Part shown: positions 1 through 8,263 of the stretch, piece by piece | Position numbering within the stretch: position 1 is the first letter of the stretch | Layout: the number at the start of each line of letters is the position of its first letter | Assembly: GCA_017471465.1 (NCBI GenBank) | Contig: JAFUTI010000024.1 | Location: forward strand, 30,978 to 94,977 | Source of the DNA: Prevotella sp. | Lineage (GTDB): Bacteria > Bacteroidota > Bacteroidia > Bacteroidales > Bacteroidaceae | DNA: 64,000 nt | Direction: 5' to 3' | The notes under the pieces: model-generated | The model's input: the letters and a program-made list of their open reading frames with translations, nothing else | The model's database searches: none | Told to the model about the DNA's origin: nothing | Made by a program: the position numbers and the translations under genes

Positions 1-589
1 TGAAGACGATGCAGTTGTAATAGTTGGACGTGGCGCGGAGACTGTCGGAGACGGTAAGGTCATTGTAGGAGAACATCTTGTCGATGACAAGTCCATTGCT
101 GCGCGTCTTACCGGCTTTTACCGGATCGTAGTTAGAATAGTACCTGACGTTCTCCTCCAAGGGCTCCGACAGTTCTGTCAGTCTTATTTTCAAGGCTGCC
201 AGCGTGTCGGTGATGCCCGTTGCCGTACTCATGTACAGTTCTATCTGGCACGAGTCAGCTCCGGCCATATCATCGTCGAACCGGCTAGTAATCTTGTCCT
301 CGGCAGTCAAGGTATAGGTGTTGAGAACATTGAACTGTGTCATCATCTCGCTGGTGACGTAAGCACCCGTCTCGGGGTCTTTCACACGACCCAAATAGCA
401 TTTGCTGCTCCTTAGCAGCACAGAGTCGGCCAATACAGAGCGTGTCGTTACCTGATAGACGGTGTCGCTGATATCCAGTTTGTCAGCCTGCGCAGTCAGT
501 GTGTTTCCAAAGTCGAAAGTATCGTCACTACATGCAGCAAATGATAGTGCTGTGAGTATCATTGCTGTCAGCAATTTCCTGTTTGTCAT
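1..589 (-). CDS. DUF4270-family lipoprotein, 3' end beyond the window
   Basis: The reverse strand reads from an ATG at 589 through the window edge, giving about 196 residues. The N-terminus is MTNRKLLTAMILTALSFAAC, a short signal peptide ending in a lipobox Cys at residue 20, so an outer-membrane or periplasmic lipoprotein is expected. The acidic DDTFDFG segment just after the Cys and the later phrases VKDPETGAYVTSEMM and SRFDDDMAGADSCQIELYM fit the Bacteroidetes DUF4270 family, whose function is unknown. It lies 16 bp downstream of the glycogen-synthase-like gene and is probably cotranscribed with it. The family call is from memory of sequence style, not from a search. Confidence 0.72.
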   Translation of the reverse strand, partial: MTNRKLLTAMILTALSFAACSDDTFDFGNTLTAQADKLDISDTVYQVTTRSVLADSVLLRSSKCYLGRVKDPETGAYVTSEMMTQFNVLNTYTLTAEDKITSRFDDDMAGADSCQIELYMSTATGITDTLAALKIRLTELSEPLEENVRYYSNYDPVKAGKTRSNGLVIDKMFSYNDLTVSDSLRATSNYYNCIVF

Positions 590-605
590 TGAATGTGTGT
601 ATTGT

Positions 606-1418
606 TTATTCCTCTTCTGGACAAATCTGATTGTAAAAAGCCTCATAGCCTTCAGCAAAATCCTCCTGATAACCAAGCAGAGGGATTCCCTTCGTTGCGG
701 CATAGTTCTCCAGTGTCTTGTTGACCTCAGGGCTAGACAGGATAACACCGTCGCTGTAGTCGATGGCAAGCTTTCCCATTTCAACGAAGTCGAAATTGTC
801 GTTATAGCCAGTGAGCAAGTCGGCTGTTGTCTCGCGGAATTCCAGACACTTCTTGAAGTTGGTTCCCAAGTTGTTGGTGAGGCTCTTGGCAAAGAGCGAC
901 GTGACAACCTTTGTGTCGGCAAATGAGGGCTCGTCCTGATATGCTGTCTTGATATAAAGAGGAACTACCGCACTCATCCAGCCTTGGCAATGGATGATGT
1001 CGGGCACCCAGCGCAACTTCTTAACCGTTTCCAGCACGCCACGTGCAAAGAAGATTGCACGTTCGCCGTTGTCAGGATAGTCGTTGCCCATCTCGTCCTT
1101 CTCCATCTGACGTCTGGAGAAGTAGTCGTCGTTGTCGATGAAATAGACCTGAACGCGTGCTTGCTGGATAGAAGCAACCTTAATTATCAGTGGATGGTCA
1201 GTATCATTGATGATAAGATTCATTCCCGATAGGCGAATGACCTCGTGCAACTGCCCACGGCGCTCATTGATAGTACCCCATTTGGGCATAAATGTACGAA
1301 TTTCGTGACCTTTCTCCTGCATGGCCTGCGGCAGAGCACGCCCCATCAGAGACAGTTCCGTATCAGGCACGTATGGAGAAATCTCCTGGTTGATGAATAA
1401 TATCTTCTTCTTTGCCAT
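606..1418 (-). CDS. Glycogen/starch synthase N-terminal-domain protein (truncated GT5-like)
   Basis: The 270-residue protein matches only the N-terminal Rossmann half of GT5 glycogen synthases; full enzymes have about 450-550 residues. It starts MAKKKILFINQEISPY, where synthases have an EVAPF motif, and later has HCQGWMSAVVPLYIK, where they have a HxHDW motif. The ADP-glucose-binding KxGGL loop is replaced by a PDTELS segment, and the C-terminal nucleotide-binding half is absent. The gene ends normally with no sign of a frameshift. I infer a non-catalytic or altered protein, as seen for short GlgA-like proteins in Bacteroidales next to DUF4270. It has a TAnnTTTG box 23 bases upstream. Confidence 0.72.
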   Translation of the reverse strand: MAKKKILFINQEISPYVPDTELSLMGRALPQAMQEKGHEIRTFMPKWGTINERRGQLHEVIRLSGMNLIINDTDHPLIIKVASIQQARVQVYFIDNDDYFSRRQMEKDEMGNDYPDNGERAIFFARGVLETVKKLRWVPDIIHCQGWMSAVVPLYIKTAYQDEPSFADTKVVTSLFAKSLTNNLGTNFKKCLEFRETTADLLTGYNDNFDFVEMGKLAIDYSDGVILSSPEVNKTLENYAATKGIPLLGYQEDFAEGYEAFYNQICPEEE

Positions 1419-1440
1419 CTTTTCATGATTTTTAGCAGCG

Positions 1441-1448
1441 CAAAGGTA
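1441..1448 (-). promoter_or_regulatory. TACCTTTG -7 box for the glycogen-synthase-like gene
   Basis: On the reverse strand this reads TACCTTTG, an exact match to the Bacteroidetes TAnnTTTG box, 22 nt before the ATG at 1418. I see no clear TTTG at -33. Confidence 0.6.
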
Positions 1449-1515
1449 CGAAAAAAAACTTTAATTCGGGAGCTTTACGCTTCGATTTTAGTTTTTTTTG
1501 TGAAAAGATAGCTGT

Positions 1516-2499
1516 TTAGTCACGATAAATCCATGATAAAATGGCGTTTATCCAGTGTATGGAGCATCGGAACCAACGATAGGTGCTGACGGGTTTTCCG
1601 CCAAAACGCAGAATGAATTCGCGGAAAGGGTTATGCGAGAATGGCAGGCCGACATCGAGAAAGAACACGTGCTGATAGCCACGATAGTGGGAGTCTTTAA
1701 GAACATGCCACAGGGTCAGTTCGTCGGGATGAACCAAGGCGAATGACTTACGTCTGGAGGCCATATACCACAGATAGGCATTCTGCTGGCTATAAGCAAC
1801 GGCAGAGCAACCAACAATGTGGTCGTGGTAGCGGGTGAGGTATAGCCGTCCATGACTTTCTTGCCGTATCTTGCGAAAGAACACCTCGTCAGGTATATAG
1901 CGCTTGGGCTTCAGCCAGTGATGCTGTCTCAGCAATTTGATGAATTGTCGAAAATCCTCTTCTGATTTCACCTCATTGGTAACCACTCCCTTTGCGTAGG
2001 CGCCCTTGATGTGCCTGGCAAGTCGCTTGCTGATACGTTCCTCAGGAGTGTGGCTATGCAGAGAGTTGTGAATACTCATCCATCGCACAGGGAAATACTG
2101 CTGTTGCTTCAGTTCACGGTAGGCAAACATCTTTTGTCTGAGGTTGCTGACCTCATAGAATAGAACGCGATAGCCAATATGGGAGCGCAAGGTCTCGAGC
2201 ATCTGGCTGAAGAGCTCATCGTTGCTGTAGCCTTCATGGTCGTAGCTGTAGACACCTTCACCAAGGATGCGGCAGTGCATATATAAATAAGGTGGCAACC
2301 ACAGCGTGCGATAGCGCACGATAGCCAAAACATGGGAAAGGACACGTCCGTCTGCCGCCGTTGCAACCAACATATAAGGCCGTTGACGCGGCGTCATCTT
2401 AATAATTTCAAACAGTTGGCGGCTATGGAAGAAGTTGCTATTGTCAAGTTCTGGCAAATCCTTCTGTTTGGTTATGACACGTACGACGAGCTTGTTCAT
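1516..2499 (-). CDS. GNAT/FemAB-like acyltransferase-fold protein
   Basis: The protein has 327 residues, no signal peptide and no membrane segment. The second half (about 165-300) has the feel of a GNAT or FemAB-type acyltransferase: KRLARHIKGAYAKGV, then HDHIVGCSAVAYSQQNAYLWYMASRRKS followed by DELTLWHVLKDSHYRGYQHVFFLDVG, which fits the motif-A and motif-B order of those folds. FemAB-like proteins add amino acids or acyl groups to envelope precursors, but no substrate can be read here. The gene stands alone between the glycogen-synthase-like gene and the divergent nitroreductase. Its promoter box lies only 4 nt before the start, so the mRNA may be leaderless. The fold-level call is moderate and the function is unknown. 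Confidence 0.6.
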   Translation of the reverse strand: MNKLVVRVITKQKDLPELDNSNFFHSRQLFEIIKMTPRQRPYMLVATAADGRVLSHVLAIVRYRTLWLPPYLYMHCRILGEGVYSYDHEGYSNDELFSQMLETLRSHIGYRVLFYEVSNLRQKMFAYRELKQQQYFPVRWMSIHNSLHSHTPEERISKRLARHIKGAYAKGVVTNEVKSEEDFRQFIKLLRQHHWLKPKRYIPDEVFFRKIRQESHGRLYLTRYHDHIVGCSAVAYSQQNAYLWYMASRRKSFALVHPDELTLWHVLKDSHYRGYQHVFFLDVGLPFSHNPFREFILRFGGKPVSTYRWFRCSIHWINAILSWIYRD

Positions 2500-2503
2500 G
2501 TGG

Positions 2504-2511
2504 CAAAGATA
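2504..2511 (-). promoter_or_regulatory. TATCTTTG -7 box, near-leaderless start
   Basis: The reverse-strand TATCTTTG box ends 4 nt before the ATG at 2499. Bacteroidetes transcripts usually start a few bases after this box, so the transcript would begin at or beside the start codon. Confidence 0.65.
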
Positions 2512-2554
2512 GAAAAATTATATGAATTGTGACAAATAAATTATGTTTTTTTTG

Positions 2555-2562
2555 TAACTTTG
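2555..2562 (+). promoter_or_regulatory. TAACTTTG -7 box for the nitroreductase-kdsC-maf operon
   Basis: TAACTTTG matches TAnnTTTG and lies 25 nt before the ATG at 2588. The -33 element is unclear. It lies back to back with the box at 2504-2511 on the other strand. Confidence 0.6.
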
Positions 2563-2587
2563 CAGCGAATAATTAACAAATAAGAAT

Positions 2588-3124
2588 ATGACTGATTTTA
2601 AAGACTTGGCGCAGATGCGCCGTTCGCATCGAAAATTTACCGGTCAGGAACTGGAGGCTGAACAGGTGCGTCTGATTCTTCGTGCCGCCCTTATGGCCCC
2701 TACGTCCAAGGGGCAGCGGGCGTGGCAGTTCGTTGTTGTTGATAACAGGCAGGATATAGAGAAAGTTGCTGATGCAAAGGAGCTGGGATCGCAGTTCCTG
2801 AAAGAAGCTCCATTAGCCATCGTTGTGCTGGGCGACCCCATACAGAATGACTGCTGGATTGAAGACGGATCGATAGCCGCCATCTCGATGCAATACCAGG
2901 CCGAAGACCTGGGACTTGGTAGCTGTTGGATTCAGATGCGAGGTCGCGGACTTTCGGACGGGACGACAGCCGACACTGTCATTCGCGGCATACTTGACAT
3001 ACCAGAGAACCTCAGCGTACTCTGTGTCGTTGCATTTGGCTATAAAGCAGATGAACGTAAACCTCAGAACGAAGACAAACTGAAATGGGAGAATGTACAT
3101 ATAGACAGATACCGCAATGATTAA
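2588..3124 (+). CDS. Nitroreductase family protein (FMN-dependent)
   Basis: The 178-residue length is typical of short nitroreductases. The N-terminal [10 protein letters not shown] (about 11-20) and [15 protein letters not shown] (about 37-51) are the FMN-phosphate and FMN-ring contact segments, and the later [13 protein letters not shown] is the usual C-terminal FMN-binding turn. These enzymes use NAD(P)H and FMN to reduce nitro compounds, quinones or flavins in the cytoplasm; the natural substrate cannot be told. The gene opens an operon and its last 8 bases overlap the start of kdsC. The ATG is preceded by an A-rich leader, normal for Bacteroidetes. Confidence 0.88.
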   Translation: MTDFKDLAQMRRSHRKFTGQELEAEQVRLILRAALMAPTSKGQRAWQFVVVDNRQDIEKVADAKELGSQFLKEAPLAIVVLGDPIQNDCWIEDGSIAAISMQYQAEDLGLGSCWIQMRGRGLSDGTTADTVIRGILDIPENLSVLCVVAFGYKADERKPQNEDKLKWENVHIDRYRND

Positions 3125-3635
3125 CTATGACCTTCGGCTTATCAAAGCTATTATTTTCGATGTCGACGGCGTGTTGTCGGCTGAGACCATCACATTGTCA
3201 GCTGACGGCGAACCCCTTCGGACGGTAAACATCAAGGACGGCTATGCTATTCAGCTGGCAATGAAGATGGGATTGCGTGTGGTTATCCTGACTGGAGGCC
3301 GGACAGAAGCCGTACGCCTACGCTACGAAAGGCTGGGGGTGAAGGACATATTTATGGGGTGTGCCGTAAAGGTCAAAACCTACGACGAACTCCTGCAGAA
3401 ATACCAGTTGGAAGACGCGGAGGTAATGTATATGGGCGACGATGTGCCTGACATTGAGATTATGCGTCGCGTGGGGTGTCCTGTCTGTCCTCAGGATGCC
3501 TGTCCCGACGTGAAGGATACCAGTATCTATGTCAGTCCTTACCGCGGTGGTTACGGTTGCGGACGTGATGTCATTGAACAGACACTGCGTGCCCAGAATA
3601 AATGGTTAAGTGACGCAAAAGCTTTCGGATGGTGA
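3117..3635 (+). CDS. kdsC: 3-deoxy-D-manno-octulosonate 8-phosphate phosphatase
   Basis: This is a 172-residue HAD-superfamily phosphatase of the KdsC type, with no cap domain. HAD motif I is FDVDGVLS with nucleophile Asp15 and acid/base Asp17, motif II lies in LTGGRTEAV (about 59-67), and motif IV is MGDDVPDIE (about 106-114). KdsC removes phosphate from Kdo-8-P in LPS inner-core synthesis. kdsB, two steps later in the same pathway, is at 50.6-51.4 kb. The gene overlaps the nitroreductase by 8 bp and maf by 7 bp, so the three genes are one transcript. Confidence 0.88.
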   Translation: MINYDLRLIKAIIFDVDGVLSAETITLSADGEPLRTVNIKDGYAIQLAMKMGLRVVILTGGRTEAVRLRYERLGVKDIFMGCAVKVKTYDELLQKYQLEDAEVMYMGDDVPDIEIMRRVGCPVCPQDACPDVKDTSIYVSPYRGGYGCGRDVIEQTLRAQNKWLSDAKAFGW

Positions 3636-4234
3636 ACGAATATAAGATGATTCTGGCCAGCAACTCGCCGCGCAGACGTGAATTGCTAGCAGGTCTTGGA
3701 GTAGACTTTACGGTGCGCGTACTACCTGATATCGATGAGAGTTATCCTGCATCGCTGCCAGCTGCCGAGACAGCAGAATATATTGCCTGCAAAAAGGCGG
3801 CTGCATATCGTCGGCAGATGGCTGACGACGAACTTGTAATAACGGCCGACACTGTCGTCATCGTCGACGAGGAGGTGTTAGGGAAACCGGCAGATGCGGA
3901 AGAAGCGACACAGATGCTCAAAAAACTCAGCGGACGTACACACCAGGTGACGACCGGCGTATGCCTGACAACTGTTGAACAGACGGTGGCCTTTTCTGTG
4001 AAAACAGATGTCACCTTTAAACAGCTACTGGACACTGAGATTGAATTCTACATAAAAAAATACCAGCCTTATGACAAGGCTGGTGCGTATGGCATCCAAG
4101 AATGGATTGGCTATATTGGATGCACGGGGCTCAACGGCAGCTATTATAACGTCATGGGACTGCCGGTACAGCGCATATATACCGAATTGCAGCGTTTTAC
4201 TCATCGGCGTAGTCTTCAAGACTATCGGCAGTGA
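3629..4234 (+). CDS. maf: Maf-family nucleoside triphosphate pyrophosphatase
   Basis: The 201-residue protein begins with the Maf signature [17 protein letters not shown] (about 8-24), followed by [17 protein letters not shown] and [11 protein letters not shown]. Maf proteins hydrolyse dTTP, UTP or modified nucleotides to monophosphates and pyrophosphate and were first linked to septum formation. The start ATG overlaps the kdsC stop; an internal Met at residue 7 is a possible alternative start. The 3' end overlaps the end of the convergent acidic hypothetical by 38 bp, so no terminator separates them. Confidence 0.9.
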   Translation: MVNEYKMILASNSPRRRELLAGLGVDFTVRVLPDIDESYPASLPAAETAEYIACKKAAAYRRQMADDELVITADTVVIVDEEVLGKPADAEEATQMLKKLSGRTHQVTTGVCLTTVEQTVAFSVKTDVTFKQLLDTEIEFYIKKYQPYDKAGAYGIQEWIGYIGCTGLNGSYYNVMGLPVQRIYTELQRFTHRRSLQDYRQ

Positions 4235-5015
4235 TGTCATCATCATCGCCGCTTAAGTCCATCATTGTCGAGTAGTTGTCTTCGTTGATTTCGTCATCGT
4301 CAGGCTCTCCTATTTCAACATCATCCTCGTCAGGCTTATTGTAGGTGTCCTCTATCTCAACATCAGCCTCTCCGTCTTCGTCTTCAGAATCCTCATTAAG
4401 AGAGAATTTCATACGAGGCTTCTCAGCTTCAGGTTTCAGTTTGGCAAAGATGGCCTCGACCCATGTGCCCTTTTCGACTTCGAGAACGTCGTAGCCATCG
4501 GCCAATTTCTTCTCATACATACCCCCCTTCTTGTGCAGGCGATCTTTGGGTAGCGTAGTGGTGGAAATGTCAAAGCCACTTTCAATAATATCCTTTATGG
4601 ATTGAGAAAGCGAGTCCCAGCCACCGCCAAAATTGCGATCCAAAACTTCTACTAACTTTGCGGCAGAGATATGGCGGATGTTCTCGTATGTAAGGTCGGT
4701 AACACGAACAATAGGTTTCTTTTTCAAAGCCCACGTCACTTTTGCGTTTTCACTGTACTTGACTTGAGCTACCTTATAGCCCTGTTGCTCGTATTTCTCC
4801 TTCAAGGCTTTTGAATCATCCTTGATCTCTTCAATTAAGAAGGCACTACGAATAATGTCCTGAAAATGACGGGGATTCTCCTGAACATCAGTGTCTTTTT
4901 CAGCACTTTCCCAAAGCCTGAACACATCATTTTCCTGTAAATCCCAAACACTGCTCTTGTTTAAGGCCTTGAGTGTCAGACTCTTACTATTTTCTTCCTT
5001 ATTATCCATGTTCAT
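4197..5015 (-). CDS. Hypothetical protein with a highly acidic C-terminus
   Basis: I place the start at the ATG at 5015 (MNMDNKEENSK, 272 residues) because the promoter box at 5035-5042 excludes the upstream in-frame codons; ATG 5009 is also possible. There is no signal peptide or membrane segment. The body contains SSVWDLQENDVFRLWESAE and HISAAKLVEVLDRNFGGGWDSL, and the last 65 or so residues are mostly Asp and Glu. I do not recognise the family. The acidic tail could act as a nucleic-acid mimic or a contact surface, but that is a guess. Its 3' end overlaps maf and its promoter region is shared with divergent rarA. Confidence 0.75.
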   Translation of the reverse strand: MNMDNKEENSKSLTLKALNKSSVWDLQENDVFRLWESAEKDTDVQENPRHFQDIIRSAFLIEEIKDDSKALKEKYEQQGYKVAQVKYSENAKVTWALKKKPIVRVTDLTYENIRHISAAKLVEVLDRNFGGGWDSLSQSIKDIIESGFDISTTTLPKDRLHKKGGMYEKKLADGYDVLEVEKGTWVEAIFAKLKPEAEKPRMKFSLNEDSEDEDGEADVEIEDTYNKPDEDDVEIGEPDDDEINEDNYSTMMDLSGDDDDITADSLEDYADE

Positions 5016-5034
5016 ATTTATTTGGTTTCTGCTG

Positions 5035-5042
5035 CAAAGATA
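5035..5042 (-). promoter_or_regulatory. TATCTTTG -7 box for the acidic hypothetical
   Basis: The reverse-strand TATCTTTG lies 19 nt before the ATG at 5015 and fixes the start choice for that gene. Confidence 0.65.
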
Positions 5043-5086
5043 GAAAATAATTTTGATATATGGATTATATTTCACGAAATATTTCG

Positions 5087-5094
5087 TACCTTTG
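5087..5094 (+). promoter_or_regulatory. TACCTTTG -7 box for rarA
   Basis: TACCTTTG lies 9 nt before the ATG at 5104, predicting a leader of only a few bases. It makes the upstream in-frame codons from 5053 unlikely as starts. It is divergent from the box at 5035-5042. Confidence 0.7.
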
Positions 5095-5103
5095 CCGTCG
5101 ATT

Positions 5104-6375
5104 ATGTCACAACCATTAGCTGAGAGGCTTCGACCACACTCGCTTGACGATTATATCGGGCAACGACATTTAGTTGGCGAAGGGGCTGTGCTGCGTCGGA
5201 TGATTGATGCGGGACGGGTCTCTTCCTTTATTCTATGGGGGCCTCCAGGTGTTGGCAAAACGACATTAGCACAGATTATTGCTAACCGTCTTGATACACC
5301 ATTCTATACACTGTCGGCTGTTACTAGTGGTGTAAAGGATGTGCGCGACGTCATAGAAAAGGCCCAGAAGGGACGTTTCTTCAATGCGGCTTCACCAATT
5401 CTCTTTATAGACGAAATACACCGCTTTTCCAAATCGCAACAGGACTCGTTGCTTGGAGCCGTTGAGCGCGGTATTGTCACGCTGATTGGCGCTACGACAG
5501 AAAACCCCTCATTTGAGGTCATACGACCATTGCTATCTCGCTGTCAGCTCTACGTTCTGAAGTCGCTGGAGAAAGAGGACCTGCTACAGTTGCTGCAACG
5601 GGCGATTACCACAGACGTGATACTCAAGGAACGACATATAGAGCTCCATGAAACAGATGCCCTATTGAGATACAGCGGCGGTGATGCACGTAAACTACTG
5701 AATATTCTAGAACTTGTAGTGGAGGCAGAATCTGGCGATGTGGTAATAACGGACGAACTGGTTGTCTCAAGGTTGCAGCAGAATCCACTGGCGTACGATA
5801 AGGATGGCGAGATGCATTACGACATTATCTCGGCTTTTATCAAGAGTATTCGCGGTAGCGATCCTGACGCAGCTCTTTATTGGCTGGCTAGGATGATAGA
5901 GGGTGGAGAGGACCCGAAGTTCATTGCGCGGCGTTTGGTCATCTCTGCAGCAGAGGATATCGGTCTGGCAAACCCTAATGCCTTGCTTTTGGCAAATACA
6001 GCTTTTGATGTCATTCAGAAGATAGGATGGCCTGAGGGACGTATTCCTTTGGCTGAAGCTACTGTCTATCTGGCTACGTCACCAAAGAGCAACTCTGCCT
6101 ATTTGGGCATTGACGCTGCCATCGATTTGGTGCGACGTACTGGTAATCAGCCAGTTCCACTCCCTATCCGAAACGCACCTACACAACTGATGAAAGAATT
6201 AGGATATCATGACGGCTATAAATACCCTCATGACTTTCCTGGCCATTTCACTCCACAGCAATATATGCCTGATGCTTTGCGCGATGAACGGCTGTGGCAC
6301 GCTCAGCATTCACCTTCAGAACAAAAACTATATGAACGTATGCTGGCCTATTGGGGTGACAGATTTAAAGAATAA
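5104..6375 (+). CDS. rarA: Replication-associated recombination protein A (MgsA/RarA, AAA+ ATPase)
   Basis: From ATG 5104 the product has 423 residues, the usual RarA length. It begins MSQPLAERLRPHSLDDYIGQ, the conserved RarA opening. Walker [10 protein letters not shown] is at about 46-54 and Walker B ILFIDEIHRF at about 98-107. The AEDIGLANPNAL stretch and the C-terminal YKYPHDFPGHF are RarA hallmarks. RarA acts at stalled replication forks and is related to clamp loaders and RuvB. The gene is 2 bp upstream of the TRIC-type channel gene, so the two are probably cotranscribed. Confidence 0.93.
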   Translation: MSQPLAERLRPHSLDDYIGQRHLVGEGAVLRRMIDAGRVSSFILWGPPGVGKTTLAQIIANRLDTPFYTLSAVTSGVKDVRDVIEKAQKGRFFNAASPILFIDEIHRFSKSQQDSLLGAVERGIVTLIGATTENPSFEVIRPLLSRCQLYVLKSLEKEDLLQLLQRAITTDVILKERHIELHETDALLRYSGGDARKLLNILELVVEAESGDVVITDELVVSRLQQNPLAYDKDGEMHYDIISAFIKSIRGSDPDAALYWLARMIEGGEDPKFIARRLVISAAEDIGLANPNALLLANTAFDVIQKIGWPEGRIPLAEATVYLATSPKSNSAYLGIDAAIDLVRRTGNQPVPLPIRNAPTQLMKELGYHDGYKYPHDFPGHFTPQQYMPDALRDERLWHAQHSPSEQKLYERMLAYWGDRFKE

Positions 6376-6377
6376 CG

Positions 6378-6995
6378 ATGGAACAGGATATTGTTATCAG
6401 AATCATTGAGCTGTTAGGGACGTTTGCTTTTGCCATATCCGGAATACGGCACGCAGCAGCCAAGCAGTTCGACTGGTTTGGAGGTTATGTATGCGGAATT
6501 GCCGTTGCTATCGGCGGCGGTACTATCCGCGACGTGATGTTAGGGACAACCCCATTCTGGATGACGACACCTATTTATATGATTTGTACGGCGATAGCAC
6601 TACTGACAGTCGCTTTCTTCGGCCGTTGGATGGAACCTTTGAAAAATGCCTGGTTTGTTTTCGACACACTAGGATTAGCACTTTTCACGATAGCGGGTAT
6701 TCAGAAGTCGCTGACTTTTGGTCAGCCTTTTTGGGTTGCTATCATCATGGGATGCATCACAGGATCGGCTGGAGGCGTGATTCGTGATGTACTGTTGAAT
6801 AACGAACCCGTCATCTTCCACAAGGAAATCTATGCAATGGCCTCTGTGCTTGGGGGAATCGTCTATTGGGCACTTGCTTATCTGACAATGCCGTTAGAAG
6901 CGACTGTCATTGCCTCATTCGTTACTACATGTTCTGTCCGTTTCCTGGCTGTTAGATACCATATCTCGCTGCCAACGCTGAATGAAGAATCATAG
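6378..6995 (+). CDS. Trimeric intracellular cation (TRIC/UPF0126) family membrane protein
   Basis: This is a 205-residue inner-membrane protein with about seven hydrophobic segments and an internal duplication. Each half carries a glycine-rich GGG/GGV-IRDV motif: AIGGGTIRDVMLG near 50-62 and SAGGVIRDVLLNNEPV near 135-150. This is the UPF0126 (YicG-like) signature. Prokaryotic TRIC proteins form trimeric K+/Na+-permeable channels; the physiological role is unclear. It follows rarA by 2 bp and ends 5 bp before the convergent DEAD helicase stop, with no visible terminator between. Confidence 0.88.
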   Translation: MEQDIVIRIIELLGTFAFAISGIRHAAAKQFDWFGGYVCGIAVAIGGGTIRDVMLGTTPFWMTTPIYMICTAIALLTVAFFGRWMEPLKNAWFVFDTLGLALFTIAGIQKSLTFGQPFWVAIIMGCITGSAGGVIRDVLLNNEPVIFHKEIYAMASVLGGIVYWALAYLTMPLEATVIASFVTTCSVRFLAVRYHISLPTLNEES

Positions 6996-7000
6996 AAAGC

Positions 7001-8263
7001 TTATTCCTGTCGCTTCTTCCTGTCGCCACGAGGACGGTTGTTGCGTTTTCCATTGCCATGACTGTGCCAACGTCCGTGTCGACGGGTGTTTGAGCGTTTC
7101 TTCTCGCGCTTAGTGTATGCAGGACCTTCACCCAATGCTTCTGGCAAGGCGTTCTTCAAAACCTCCTTACCCAAGAAATGCTCTATTTCGTGGAACTTAC
7201 CCATCTCCGCTTCGTTGACAAAAGTGATGGCGACTCCGTCGCGATCGGCACGAGCTGTACGTCCTATGCGATGCACATAATCTTCAGCATCATGTGGCAC
7301 GTCGTAGTTGATGACAATACGGATGTCGTCGATGTCAATACCTCGGCTTACGATGTCGGTAGCCACAAGAACATCAACCTGACCGGCCTTGAAACGATAC
7401 ATCACATCGTCGCGCTCGGCTTGTGAAAGGTCACTGTGCATTTCGGCACAATTAATTTTCATACGTTTCAACTGCCGGGTAATCTCCTTCACACGGTCTT
7501 TCTTGCCGCTAAATATTATCACACGTTTCAGGTCACCGGCTTTGAAGAGATGTTCGATGATGCCAAGTTTCTGCGGGTCGTAGCATAGATAAGCTGACTG
7601 ATGGATTTTCTCTGCGGGCTTCGAAACGGCCAGTTTCACCTCTACAGGATTATGAAGCAACGAGACGGCAAGTTCGCGTATCTTGGAGGGCATTGTTGCT
7701 GAGAACATCACCCGCTGACAGCTTTTTGGCAGCTCATTGACAATTTTCATGATATCCTCAGAAAAACCCATGTCAAGCATACGGTCGGCCTCGTCAAGCA
7801 CGAAGAACGAACAACGAGACAGGTCAAGGTTACCTACTTTCAAATGGCTGATAAGACGACCAGGTGTGGCTATCAGGACGTCGGCTCCGAGACGCATACC
7901 CCGCAACTCCTGATCATAGCGGTTGCCATCGTTACCGCCATAGACAGCTACTGAGGATACACCGTCAAGATAGTAACCAAAGCCCTGCATGGCTTGATCT
8001 ATTTGTTGAGCCAGCTCACGTGTAGGCGACATGACAACACAGTTGATGGCATCTTTCGGATAGTCACCATCATCAAGCATCGATAGAATAGGTAGCAGAT
8101 AGGCAGCAGTTTTGCCTGTACCCGTCTGTGCCACACCCAGCACGTCGTACCCGTCAAGAATCTCTGGGATACACTTCTCTTGAATAGGTGTCATATCGTC
8201 AAAGCGCATGTCGTAGAGCGCATCAAGAATATTATCGTTCAAATAAGTTTCTTCAAATTTCAT
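7001..8263 (-). CDS. DEAD-box ATP-dependent RNA helicase (RhlE-like)
   Basis: The 420-residue protein shows the full DEAD-box set: Q motif MTPIQEKCIPEIL, motif I AQTGTGKT (about 45-52), PTRELAQQ, TPGRLISH, motif II VLDEADRMLDMGF, SAT, motif V DIVSRGIDI and motif VI HRIGRTAR. The last 40 residues are rich in Arg, Lys and His (KREKKRSNTRRHGRW onward), a common RNA-binding tail. RhlE/CsdA-type helicases remodel rRNA and mRNA, often in the cold. The gene starts directly at the lptG stop, so it is the last gene of the operon lon-tgt-lptG-helicase. Confidence 0.92.
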   Translation of the reverse strand: MKFEETYLNDNILDALYDMRFDDMTPIQEKCIPEILDGYDVLGVAQTGTGKTAAYLLPILSMLDDGDYPKDAINCVVMSPTRELAQQIDQAMQGFGYYLDGVSSVAVYGGNDGNRYDQELRGMRLGADVLIATPGRLISHLKVGNLDLSRCSFFVLDEADRMLDMGFSEDIMKIVNELPKSCQRVMFSATMPSKIRELAVSLLHNPVEVKLAVSKPAEKIHQSAYLCYDPQKLGIIEHLFKAGDLKRVIIFSGKKDRVKEITRQLKRMKINCAEMHSDLSQAERDDVMYRFKAGQVDVLVATDIVSRGIDIDDIRIVINYDVPHDAEDYVHRIGRTARADRDGVAITFVNEAEMGKFHEIEHFLGKEVLKNALPEALGEGPAYTKREKKRSNTRRHGRWHSHGNGKRNNRPRGDRKKRQE

